DNA of 23,268 nucleotides, from the IMG/VR virus record IMGVR_UViG_3300048918_000033, positions 1-23,268 of that record; one strand, given 5' to 3'. The position numbers and the translations under genes are program-made. The notes under the pieces are model-generated. The model was not told the origin of the DNA and did no database searches. It saw only the letters and a list, made by a program, of their open reading frames with translations. The stretch comes from a virus. Positions 1-5,885 of this stretch are shown here, one piece after another (position 1 is the first letter of the stretch; each line of letters starts with the position of its first letter).

Positions 1-123
1 GGCAAGTATCCAGGCTTGGGGAGGGATGGAAGGTCACTTGTTCAGGCTCATCATCCTTCGTATAAGCGTCCTCGCGTAGTTATCTGGACGTGCTGTAAGT
101 GCCATCACCGAGAACACCAATGA
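1..123 (+). CDS. Partial gene, C-terminal 40 residues, function unknown
   Basis: An open frame enters from the left edge and ends at TGA 121-123, giving the last 40 residues of a protein. The tail is basic and holds a cysteine/histidine cluster (C-C-x-C-H-H near its end), which could be part of a metal site, but no family is recognised. Its TGA overlaps the ATG of the next gene as ATGA, the same coupling seen through the rest of the window. That overlap is the main reason to call it real rather than a chance open frame. The 5' part lies outside the window. Confidence 0.5.
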   Translation, partial: GKYPGLGRDGRSLVQAHHPSYKRPRVVIWTCCKCHHREHQ

Positions 124-371
124 GCGGCTACATCTCATTTTCACCGAATAGCTTTAATGGTTCGAAAGAACGTCACCTCAAGTCAACTAAACGAGGTAGT
201 GAAGGTAAGGCGTCCGTATTCCGCTTCGATGGACGCGCCTACACCCTGAAGGAGTGCCTTCACATAACCGGCATGGAAGAAGAGGCGTTTAGGAAGCGCG
301 TGTCGTACCTTAAGAAGCGGACGAAGCTAACGGGTGTTGCATTCACATGGAGCGACTTCAAATGCAAGTGA
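120..371 (+). CDS. Small basic protein with possible helix-turn-helix, unknown
   Basis: 83 residues, unrecognised. The start is placed at ATG 120 because it overlaps the upstream TGA (ATGA). An upstream in-frame GTG at 99 is possible but has no ribosome site. The N-terminal third is polar and basic. The segment from about residue 38 to the end (FRFDGRAYTLKE followed by a TGMEEEAFRKR-like helix) resembles the short HTH-type modules found in phage HNH proteins and small regulators. This is a visual likeness only. It is the second gene of a short plus-strand group that faces the late operon. Confidence 0.55.
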   Translation: MSGYISFSPNSFNGSKERHLKSTKRGSEGKASVFRFDGRAYTLKECLHITGMEEEAFRKRVSYLKKRTKLTGVAFTWSDFKCK

Positions 372-540
372 AGTCTTAGGTTCATAAGCTTCGCAAGACC
401 CATCCGTGGCGAAATTCCATTCCTCTCAACCCACCCAAAGAACCTAGAAAGCTTCCAAACCACAATTTCAGGACGATACCGAAATGATTATTCGACCTGC
501 CAATTTGGTAAAAATTTCCTGTTCTGAACCGAGGTATCGT
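372..540 (+). other. Non-coding gap between plus-strand genes
   Basis: 169 bases with no convincing gene. The only longer open frame here is a minus-strand one that runs antisense across the end of the upstream gene without a ribosome site. No clear promoter or hairpin was seen. Confidence 0.3.
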
Positions 541-675
541 ATGTTTGATCTAGATAAGCTAATGATGGCAGCTATTGTTGGCGTAGTGATCGGACTTCTT
601 TTCTTCATGGTCAAGGCTTCCGCTGATGAAAAGCACAATGGGATACCTTCGCTTCATCGCATGCATGCAAGATAG
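541..675 (+). CDS. Small single-span membrane protein, unknown
   Basis: 44 residues with one hydrophobic span (LMMAAIVGVVIGLLFFMVKA, about residues 7-26) near the N terminus and a short basic tail. The start at ATG 541 is chosen because GAGG lies 7 bases upstream. The longer reading from ATG 484 would add 19 polar residues and has a poorer ribosome site. No family is recognised. It sits alone between two gaps on the plus strand, so it is supported only by the ribosome site and the clear membrane span. Confidence 0.5.
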   Translation: MFDLDKLMMAAIVGVVIGLLFFMVKASADEKHNGIPSLHRMHAR

Positions 676-713
676 TCTCTAAGTCGTCCGGAGACACATT
701 GGTATCACCTACA

Positions 714-752
714 GTAAGTAGCAAAAGAAATATAGGTTTTGCAACTACTTAC
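714..752. repeat. Inverted repeat / stem-loop upstream of the 56-aa gene
   Basis: GTAAGTAGCAAAA (714-726) and TTTTGCAACTACTTAC (737-752) are reverse complements except for three extra bases (742-744) in the right arm. The 10-base A/T-rich loop is 727-736. It lies in the gap between two plus-strand genes, about 65 bases before the next start. It could be an operator or a leader hairpin. There is no T run after it, so it is not an ordinary terminator. Confidence 0.5.
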
Positions 753-816
753 GTGCCAGGAAAGACCGGGTATCTTTGCAACGATGGCGTCACCTACTAC
801 CGATAAGGACTTCGAA

Positions 817-987
817 ATGCGCGCCCGATATGACATCTACTGCGACGGCCTAAAGGTGGCTTCAGCCGAAGGACCGGAGGAAATGGCTGAACGAGAAGCT
901 TGGCATTACGCTTGGCAGTACCAAGAAGAAGGAATTGTGAAAATCTACAAGGTTGAAGGTCGAAAGAAGATCGAACTTGTAGATTAA
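817..987 (+). CDS. Small acidic protein, unknown
   Basis: 56 residues beginning MRARYDIYCDGLKVAS and ending in an IYKVEGRKKIELVD-like beta-rich tail. The charged middle is likely helical. The start at ATG 817 is preferred because AGGA lies 7 bases before it. The upstream ATG at 784 and a TTG at 739 lack ribosome sites. No family is recognised. It is the last plus-strand gene before the convergent terminators, and the stem-loop at 714-752 lies upstream. Confidence 0.6.
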   Translation: MRARYDIYCDGLKVASAEGPEEMAEREAWHYAWQYQEEGIVKIYKVEGRKKIELVD

Positions 988-988
988 A

Positions 989-1018
989 GGGAGCGCTCCG
1001 GCCAGATGAGAGCGCCCC
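989..1018 (-). terminator. Likely terminator of the minus-strand late operon
   Basis: On the minus strand GGG and GCGCTC pair with GAGCGC and CCC (nine pairs with one bulged base) around an 11-base loop, followed by TTTAATC. It lies 44 bases after the o-spanin stop, where the late transcript should end. The T run is short, so termination may be partial. Confidence 0.5.
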
Positions 1019-1050
1019 TAAAGAGGATAGCCCGGAGCGATGCGATATTC

Positions 1051-1079
1051 GGCCTAGCTTTTCAGCTGGGCCTCTTTTT
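1051..1079 (+). terminator. Rho-independent terminator for the plus-strand genes
   Basis: GGCCTAGCT and AGCTGGGCC form a nine-pair stem (one G-T) around a TTTC loop, followed by TCTTTTT. It points rightward, 63 bases after the last plus-strand gene. The o-spanin stop codon on the other strand lies inside the stem. Confidence 0.8.
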
Positions 1080-1337
1080 GGGTGCAGTCCAGCATTTCTG
1101 AGCAACGCCATAGCGGTCATGCGATAGAATGGACTTCAAGGTCTGGTCGCTCATGTGCTGAGCTTCGTCAGCATTGACGGTGATAGGCTCCCATCCCTTG
1201 CAGACATCAAGCTTAACGACAGTCCTAACGCACCCAACCATCGTCCCGAAGCTGGCCGAGAGCGCTATTAGGGTCAGCGTTAGCCACAGTCTGCGCAGGC
1301 GCTTCCGGAAGTTGAGCAACCGTCTGGTCAATGTCAT
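1062..1337 (-). CDS. Rz1-like outer-membrane lipoprotein (o-spanin)
   Basis: 91 residues. The N terminus is strongly basic (RRLLNFRKRLRRL), then a hydrophobic stretch leads to a lipobox-like MVGC with Cys36 as the likely lipidation site. After it comes a short periplasmic domain with further cysteines (Cys46, Cys82) and a CKGWEPI motif, a pattern common in phage Rz1-like proteins. The -3 residue Met is not the usual Leu. The gene starts at ATG 1337 inside the i-spanin gene in another reading frame, with TGGAG 7 bases upstream, and shares 113 bases with it. Overlapping Rz/Rz1 architecture is standard for spanin pairs, which fuse inner and outer membranes in the last step of Gram-negative lysis. 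Confidence 0.75.
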   Translation of the reverse strand: MTLTRRLLNFRKRLRRLWLTLTLIALSASFGTMVGCVRTVVKLDVCKGWEPITVNADEAQHMSDQTLKSILSHDRYGVAQKCWTAPKKRPS

Positions 1338-1521
1338 GGCGCGTCTCCACGGCCTGAGCCGTATGTGTGGCGATCTGTGCGTCTTGGGTGGCTTCGTCTA
1401 CTTTGGCCTGGTTGGAGGCTTTGCCTGATTCGCGGCCTTTGAGGAAGATGGCTAGAATCCCAGCTCCGACTACGGCCAATCCGATCAGCCAACCCCATAT
1501 CTTAGAAAAGATGGCGCTCAT
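1225..1521 (-). CDS. Rz-like inner-membrane spanin (i-spanin)
   Basis: 98 residues with an N-terminal membrane anchor (WLIGLAVVGAGILAIFL, about residues 11-27), a short basic stretch, then a long charged helix likely to form a coiled coil in the periplasm. This is the type II membrane layout of phage Rz proteins, and the ALGQLRDDGWVR-type C terminus is common among them. The start is fixed by an ATGA overlap with the endolysin stop. The o-spanin begins inside it. It is expected to pair with that lipoprotein to disrupt the outer membrane after the endolysin acts. The family assignment rests on layout and context rather than a catalytic motif. Confidence 0.8.
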   Translation of the reverse strand: MSAIFSKIWGWLIGLAVVGAGILAIFLKGRESGKASNQAKVDEATQDAQIATHTAQAVETRHDIDQTVAQLPEAPAQTVANADPNSALGQLRDDGWVR

Positions 1522-1925
1522 GGCTCGATACCCGCTAATGCCAGCCCTTTAGAAATCACCTCATCCGAATAAGGCTGATGACCATTCTCGTGAAAGATGA
1601 TGGCCTTAATGACGTTCTTACAAGTCGTGTAGGCGGCCAAGTCAGTCAATTCGGTAGGTTCGATGCCCGTACGGAGAGAAACGTCATGCACGTAAGCATC
1701 GGTTTCATTCTCGTTGGGAGGCGCCCAGCGGTGGACAGCGTCTTCGATGGTATGGATTCCAGCCGCCTTGTAGGAAAGCAGAATCTTAGCCATCGCCCTG
1801 ATACCGTACTCAGGCGATACAAACGTGCAGAACGATGGATCGTCCTGCGTAGGCGCAAGGCCAACCCAAGGATCGCCGTGACGAATATTGCCCGGATTAA
1901 AATTTCTCAGACCGCGTGTCGTCAC
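1518..1925 (-). CDS. Endolysin, putative muramidase/transglycosylase-type (GLRN-NPGNIR family)
   Basis: 135 residues. The N terminus (GLRNFNPGNIRHG) followed by a phenylalanine-rich strand, GIRAMAKILLSY and WAPPNENETDAY is the signature of a lysozyme-fold family often labelled 'structural protein P5' or lytic enzyme in phages. Position between the holin-like gene and the spanins argues that it is the cell-wall hydrolase of lysis. There is no signal peptide or SAR segment, so export would depend on a holin. The start is GTG 1925, overlapping the holin stop as GTGA, with GAAGGA about 7 bases upstream. The exact bond cleaved cannot be told from the sequence. Confidence 0.75.
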   Translation of the reverse strand: MTTRGLRNFNPGNIRHGDPWVGLAPTQDDPSFCTFVSPEYGIRAMAKILLSYKAAGIHTIEDAVHRWAPPNENETDAYVHDVSLRTGIEPTELTDLAAYTTCKNVIKAIIFHENGHQPYSDEVISKGLALAGIEP

Positions 1926-2146
1926 GGTTGATCCTTCGACTTCTGCCGGTAGTGCTTAGCCGCCAATCCCACAGCCGCAAAGCCATACATCACATGCTTG
2001 GCACTCGCCGGAAGGTCGGCATAGCCAATCCAACCGGCAAGCACGTTGTACAAGTCAGGAAATGGCGCGAGTACCACAAAAACCCACGTAGACGCCTGCT
2101 TCCAGACAGCCTTGACATCGGAGACGATGATATCGCGCCAGTTCAT
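1922..2146 (-). CDS. Putative holin
   Basis: 74 residues, MNWRDIIVSDVKAVWKQAS at the N terminus, followed by two hydrophobic stretches (WVFVVLAPFPDLYNVLAGWIGY and HVMYGFAAVGLAA) and a basic C-terminal tail. This pattern matches small two-span phage membrane proteins commonly found directly before endolysins. It is coupled to the endolysin by GTGA. The ribosome site AAGGA is 9 bases before ATG 2146. The holin role (timed inner-membrane holes) is inferred from size, topology and position. Confidence 0.7.
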   Translation of the reverse strand: MNWRDIIVSDVKAVWKQASTWVFVVLAPFPDLYNVLAGWIGYADLPASAKHVMYGFAAVGLAAKHYRQKSKDQP

Positions 2147-2149
2147 GGA

Positions 2150-2329
2150 TTATTCCTTATGACAACTCGTCATGGCGTAAAGCCAGCCATGAGCGAAGTC
2201 TTCAGATGGGAAGCCGTGGCCGCAGATATGACCATCGGGATTGACTACCGAAATGCTACCGTCGTTGGTGGCCACAGTAGCGGCCTTCGATACAACGACC
2301 TTGGGGTTAATGATGATTGGCGTGCTGAT
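2150..2329 (-). CDS. Small protein of unknown function, start unclear
   Basis: The open frame ends at TAA 2150-2152, just before the holin. Its last ~45 residues (NDGSISVVNPDGHICGHGFP..., ending MTSCHKE) look like real protein, with a Cys/His-rich patch, but no family is recognised. The start is a problem. A strong AAGGAG (2342-2337) is followed at ideal spacing by ATC 2329, a very rare initiator. Conventional alternatives are TTG 2353, ATG 2434 (which would run antiphase over the upstream gene for 128 bases) or GTG 2275 with AAGG upstream. The boundaries given use ATC 2329 and are provisional. Confidence 0.45.
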   Translation of the reverse strand: MSTPIIINPKVVVSKAATVATNDGSISVVNPDGHICGHGFPSEDFAHGWLYAMTSCHKE

Positions 2330-2693
2330 TTTCCTTCTCCTTTTCTTGGTCAATTTTCTGCTTGATTTCAGGCAGAATTCGGAAGATTGAGTTGATATAG
2401 TCGTCGTCTCGGTCTTGCTTGCGACGAATCTCATTTACATCTTGCCCCTGCTTTACCATTTCGGCAGCGGTTACCGCCTGCCTATTGGCTTGAGCGATGT
2501 TAAGTCCTGCCAAGAAGGCCACCATGATTAGGGCTATCAAGACACCCCATCCGCCAGCGTTAACATTGATCGTCTGTGTGTTCGTGCTTGAATTCTGCTG
2601 ATCCCGACGAAGCAAGAGGATAAGCTCGCTCAACTCGTTAAACGCCTTGGTTAGCTTTTCTGCTGCCTCAACATCCCCTGATTCTTGAGACAT
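2307..2693 (-). CDS. Single-span membrane protein, lysis-region, unknown
   Basis: 128 residues: an N-terminal helical, charged part (about 1-45), one membrane span (GWGVLIALIMVAFLAGLNIAQ, about 48-68) and a long charged helical tail ending in a K/E/H-rich stretch. The start at ATG 2693 is chosen for AAGGAG 8 bases upstream. The layout would suit a holin accessory, antiholin or anchor protein, but no motif decides. It lies in the small-gene block between the tail fibres and the holin. Confidence 0.7.
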   Translation of the reverse strand: MSQESGDVEAAEKLTKAFNELSELILLLRRDQQNSSTNTQTINVNAGGWGVLIALIMVAFLAGLNIAQANRQAVTAAEMVKQGQDVNEIRRKQDRDDDYINSIFRILPEIKQKIDQEKEKENQHANHH

Positions 2694-2697
2694 CCTG

Positions 2698-2940
2698 CTA
2701 CTCCTTGGTGACGGTGATGCCAAGCCTTCCTACGAGGGTATGAACCATACCGCTGATGGCGTCTAGTTTAGTGTCAATGGCCTTCAATGCATCGTTTTTT
2801 GCGTAGTTCTCGGCTACATAGAGCTTTAGTGCATCAAGCTCTGACTTGGTTTTCCAGTGGGACACAGTCACCCAGGTAAGCCAGATGACGGCTATCGGCG
2901 CTATAAGCTTGAATAGGCTTTCGATGGCGTCAGGGCTCAT
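2698..2940 (-). CDS. Small membrane-anchored coiled-coil protein, unknown
   Basis: 80 residues starting MSPDAIESLFKLIAPIAVIW. One N-terminal span (about 9-25) is followed by a charged helix (KTKSELDALKLYVAENYAKNDALKAIDTKL) likely to be a coiled coil. The type resembles small phage membrane proteins found near lysis genes, sometimes annotated as putative holins. Start ATG 2940 overlaps the upstream stop by 11 bases. The longer in-frame start at 2991 would run far into the upstream gene. Function is not assigned. Confidence 0.65.
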   Translation of the reverse strand: MSPDAIESLFKLIAPIAVIWLTWVTVSHWKTKSELDALKLYVAENYAKNDALKAIDTKLDAISGMVHTLVGRLGITVTKE

Positions 2941-3148
2941 TGGATGGTTCCCAGTTGTACGCCGAAGGCTGAGGAAGGTTTGCCGTTCCATTAAGCCATA
3001 GCGTTACCCCATCCGAAACGGATTTAACATAAGTGTTCCAATAAGGACCAGGCACACCATCAATGATGGTCTCTCCATCATTCAATGGCCATCCATCCTC
3101 GATGGCTCTGAATTCTCCGTTTTGTGATACGGCATAAAGCATAGACAT
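2930..3148 (-). CDS. Small tail-fibre-associated protein, unknown
   Basis: 72 residues. It opens with MSMLYAVSQNGEFRAIEDGW and ends in an aromatic, Pro/Asn-rich tail. It starts at ATG 3148, overlapping the fibre gene's TGA (TGATG), so it is translated right after the fibre. Small acidic proteins in this position are often fibre assembly chaperones, but no chaperone domain is recognised, so that is only a suggestion. A GTG one codon upstream is an alternative start. Confidence 0.6.
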   Translation of the reverse strand: MSMLYAVSQNGEFRAIEDGWPLNDGETIIDGVPGPYWNTYVKSVSDGVTLWLNGTANLPQPSAYNWEPSNEP

Positions 3149-5100
3149 CACCTTTCAAAGATATAGCCGAACAGGCCAATATTTGCATTTCCACTAGCTC
3201 CGCCTGTTTGATATGCAATGGCCTGCGATGAAATAGGGCATTCGGATGTAACGGGTGAGCCAACACCACTTGAAGCCGGTATCGACAAATACAGACCGGA
3301 AGTCGTAGTCATGGCAACCGACATATTCACCGCCGTTGAATTATTAGCTATGCGAAGCATCCCCATCGTAGCCGTCGAAGGAACTACTCCTGACAGAGAT
3401 ACGGAGGTCGGCGTAGTAGCCGTACCATTACTCAACACAGAGAATATGCCTGCATTATTTCCGGAAAGATAAAGCATCCTTCCTTCAGAATGAAGGAATT
3501 GCCAAATATTGCTCGATCCATCGGTCAATATGGAACCAATATATCTCCTTGTTGTATCGCCAGTTTTTGCCCTAGCCGTGCCCTGATATGGCGATGCGGG
3601 CGCAGTGGTGACACACTCAATCGTTGGCGTACCTGCATTGTCAAATAGGTAGACGTGATAGAACGTCGATGCGCTTAGCGAAAGGCTGGACAAGGTAAGC
3701 GTCGAGCTAACAACCTCAAGCTTACCGGTCGATGGAATAACAGCCGACCCCGTTCCTACGCTGATCGACGTGGCGCTATTCCAGACGAGCTTTAGGCCGC
3801 TGATGTAGTCCGTGGGCAGCGGAATATCCGCTGATACAAGCGCGCGGAACGTAGGCGCAGCAGAGGCGCCAGATGTCGGACCAGCTAGAACGAGATTGGC
3901 ACTCTGATTGGCCCAAGCAAGCGTGAGCGTTCCTGAACCGGTTACCGGTGACCCCGTGATGTTGAACTGCGCCGGGGCTGCAAGTCCTACGCTGGTCACT
4001 GTTCCTGTATTCGCCGCAACCCAGGCCGGCAAGCCACCTGAGACGCCTAGAACTTGTCCCGTCGATCCAACGCCAAGCCGAGTTGCTACACCGCCAGCGC
4101 GAATCTCGATGTCGCCGTTCGTGATCATCGGTGAAAGGGCATTATAGGCAGCGTTTGCTGTCGTCTGCCCCGTGCCGCCGCGAGCAATCGAAAGCGCGCC
4201 CGTCCATCCCATGGTGATCGAAGTGGCTTTCAGGAGTGCGCTAGCGGGCGTTCCGCCTAGCGTAATCGTGACGTTGGTGTCGTTGGTCGAAGTGAGCGCT
4301 TGACCCGAGCCGATATCTGAAGCAGGAATTGTTCCCACCGTAAAAGCGCCACCAGCCGTTGATTGCTTGACGTACTGGCCGGCACCGCCCGTGGCCGAGA
4401 GATTGGCTCCCGTACCGCCATACTGAACTCCAACCAGTGAGCCATTCCATGTTCCCGTGGTGATCGTGCCTAGTGTCGTAATCGATGTCTGGCCGGCATA
4501 CGTAGCCGCGATATCGACGCCAATCGACGCGCCTGAGCCATCGCCACCCGTTATAGTGGTGCGGTTGGCAACGCCCACGACGTCAAGCGTGTGCTGCTGC
4601 GATAGGCGTCCCTTGGCATCGAAGGCAAGCCCATAGAGGCGTCCAGATGTACCCGGCGTTACGTCCGATAGGTCAAAAGTGACCTGCCCACCGGCATCCG
4701 TTGTCAACGTCACATTAGACGAAGGTATAAGAGCGCTTGAGATGGTGTAGAAGCTTTTTGCGCCAGAGCTATCGGTTCCGTAATAATACGTGTTCCCAGG
4801 CGCATCGATATCGCCAACAAGATTGAGCGTCACCACATTGGGCAAGACGCCATTGTTGACGATGGACATCGTGCCTAGAACTTGGCCTGAATTCCCACGA
4901 GGAGGAATGTTCTCAGGCGTCCCATCGGGCGATCCAAGCTTCTCCGAAATGATCGTGATGTCATTCAGGAGTTCGGCATTGTCAGGACCGCCAGAGTCTT
5001 GTTGAAGGTTGTTCCAGTAATTCCACCATTCACGCGTAGGCAAACCGCCCGTGCCAATCACGAGCGCATTAGGCATGGGGATGGGGTATTTAACAGCCAT
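3148..5100 (-). CDS. Tail fibre protein, modular repeats
   Basis: 650 residues, rich in Gly, Ser, Thr and Ala, low in charge, as in trimeric fibre shafts. Short fibre motifs recur: YGGTGAN (~227-233), ARGGTGQTTANAAY (~306-319) and the widespread GTVTSVGLAAP...LAGPTSGASAAPTFRALVSADIP module (~366-426). The last ~220 residues form a different, likely receptor-facing region. The N terminus (MAVKYPIPMPNALVIG) has no recognised virion-binding domain. Start ATG 5100 overlaps the preceding fibre gene's TGA (TGATG). An in-frame ATG at 5124 would lie inside that gene. Fibre repeats of this kind are shuffled between unrelated phages, so the module may have a different origin from the head genes. Confidence 0.85.
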   Translation of the reverse strand: MAVKYPIPMPNALVIGTGGLPTREWWNYWNNLQQDSGGPDNAELLNDITIISEKLGSPDGTPENIPPRGNSGQVLGTMSIVNNGVLPNVVTLNLVGDIDAPGNTYYYGTDSSGAKSFYTISSALIPSSNVTLTTDAGGQVTFDLSDVTPGTSGRLYGLAFDAKGRLSQQHTLDVVGVANRTTITGGDGSGASIGVDIAATYAGQTSITTLGTITTGTWNGSLVGVQYGGTGANLSATGGAGQYVKQSTAGGAFTVGTIPASDIGSGQALTSTNDTNVTITLGGTPASALLKATSITMGWTGALSIARGGTGQTTANAAYNALSPMITNGDIEIRAGGVATRLGVGSTGQVLGVSGGLPAWVAANTGTVTSVGLAAPAQFNITGSPVTGSGTLTLAWANQSANLVLAGPTSGASAAPTFRALVSADIPLPTDYISGLKLVWNSATSISVGTGSAVIPSTGKLEVVSSTLTLSSLSLSASTFYHVYLFDNAGTPTIECVTTAPASPYQGTARAKTGDTTRRYIGSILTDGSSNIWQFLHSEGRMLYLSGNNAGIFSVLSNGTATTPTSVSLSGVVPSTATMGMLRIANNSTAVNMSVAMTTTSGLYLSIPASSGVGSPVTSECPISSQAIAYQTGGASGNANIGLFGYIFER

Positions 5101-5876
5101 CAAGCGGCGCCAATGGCGAACCACATAAAGGGTACGGGTGACGTAAATACAGCATTCGTTTCGCCGAAATCGTCACTATCGAATTGCACAGTGAAGGAGC
5201 TTGCGGAATTGGAGGTTATCGCAGGAACCGGGAGCTGCTGGCCAACACATACCGAGTTGCTAGTCGGCATCACGCCCACATACACAGCCGGTGCGCTAAA
5301 GGCTACGCCATAGGTGACGGCAGTAAATACCTGCCTAAACCCCGTTGTCGGAGCACTTCCCGTTCCCCACTGAATCTTCATGGGGCCAAGCGTCAACGCA
5401 TTGCCAGTCTGCTCGATAGTTGGAATATTGAGCGAAGAAAGCGCCTGCCATAGCACTAGGGTGCCATCCGTACCAAGGATGTAGCCATTAAGGCCGGTCG
5501 GGTCGGGGACTTGACGAATCGCATCCCAAAGCAGATTTGAGCCATCGTTCGTCAGGAAATCGCCAGTCACTAGCGAAGGAATCACTAGGCCAGGGTCAGC
5601 GCCAGATTGGACGTTGTTCAAGGTTTGGATGGTCGTTCCGAGCGCATCCTTGAGAACGCACCCATAGACACCCGATCCCCAGCAATCATTGGAAGGACGG
5701 CCAGCGGCATCAAGAGGAAGCGGGTTAGGGTTAAGCACCGTCAATCCGGGATCGCTATAGGTGTTCTTGAGCGTCGTCAGATCGGTCTCATAGAACGTTA
5801 CCGCGCCGCCCGCATTGACAGTGCCGTCATCGAGGAAGAATTGGACGAATTGGCCGAGCGGTCGAAAACTTGCCAT
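5100..5876 (-). CDS. Tail fibre/adaptor protein with gp53-like C-terminal domain
   Basis: 258 residues. Residues 1-95 (QFFLDDG, GGAVTFYETDLTTLK, TYSDPGLTVLNPNPLPLDAAGR, WGSGVYGCVLKDA) match an N-terminal domain common to podovirus fibres and spikes that connects them to the virion. A linker follows, and about residues 165-258 (PMKIQWGTG..., FTVQFDSDDFG, FMWFAIGA) look like the beta-sandwich gp53-like domain at fibre tips. Being short, with attachment at one end and a tip-like fold at the other, it may act as an adaptor or short receptor-binding fibre that carries the next, longer fibre. Ribosome site AAGGA lies 7 bases before ATG 5876. Confidence 0.85.
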   Translation of the reverse strand: MASFRPLGQFVQFFLDDGTVNAGGAVTFYETDLTTLKNTYSDPGLTVLNPNPLPLDAAGRPSNDCWGSGVYGCVLKDALGTTIQTLNNVQSGADPGLVIPSLVTGDFLTNDGSNLLWDAIRQVPDPTGLNGYILGTDGTLVLWQALSSLNIPTIEQTGNALTLGPMKIQWGTGSAPTTGFRQVFTAVTYGVAFSAPAVYVGVMPTSNSVCVGQQLPVPAITSNSASSFTVQFDSDDFGETNAVFTSPVPFMWFAIGAA

Positions 5877-5885
5877 GGTGATTCC

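Noticed and set aside
484-540. Longer form of the small membrane protein starting at ATG 484
   Set aside because: The added residues are polar and the GAGG before ATG 541 is the better ribosome site.
659-668. Palindrome GCATGCATGC
   Set aside because: Ten bases inside the end of a coding frame, easily due to chance.
739-816. Longer form of the 56-aa plus-strand gene starting at TTG 739 or ATG 784
   Set aside because: TTG 739 lies inside the inverted repeat and neither start has a ribosome site, whereas ATG 817 does.
3148-5100. Diversity-generating template/variable repeat in the fibre gene
   Set aside because: No reverse transcriptase or A-rich mismatched repeat copy is seen; the repeats are ordinary short fibre modules.
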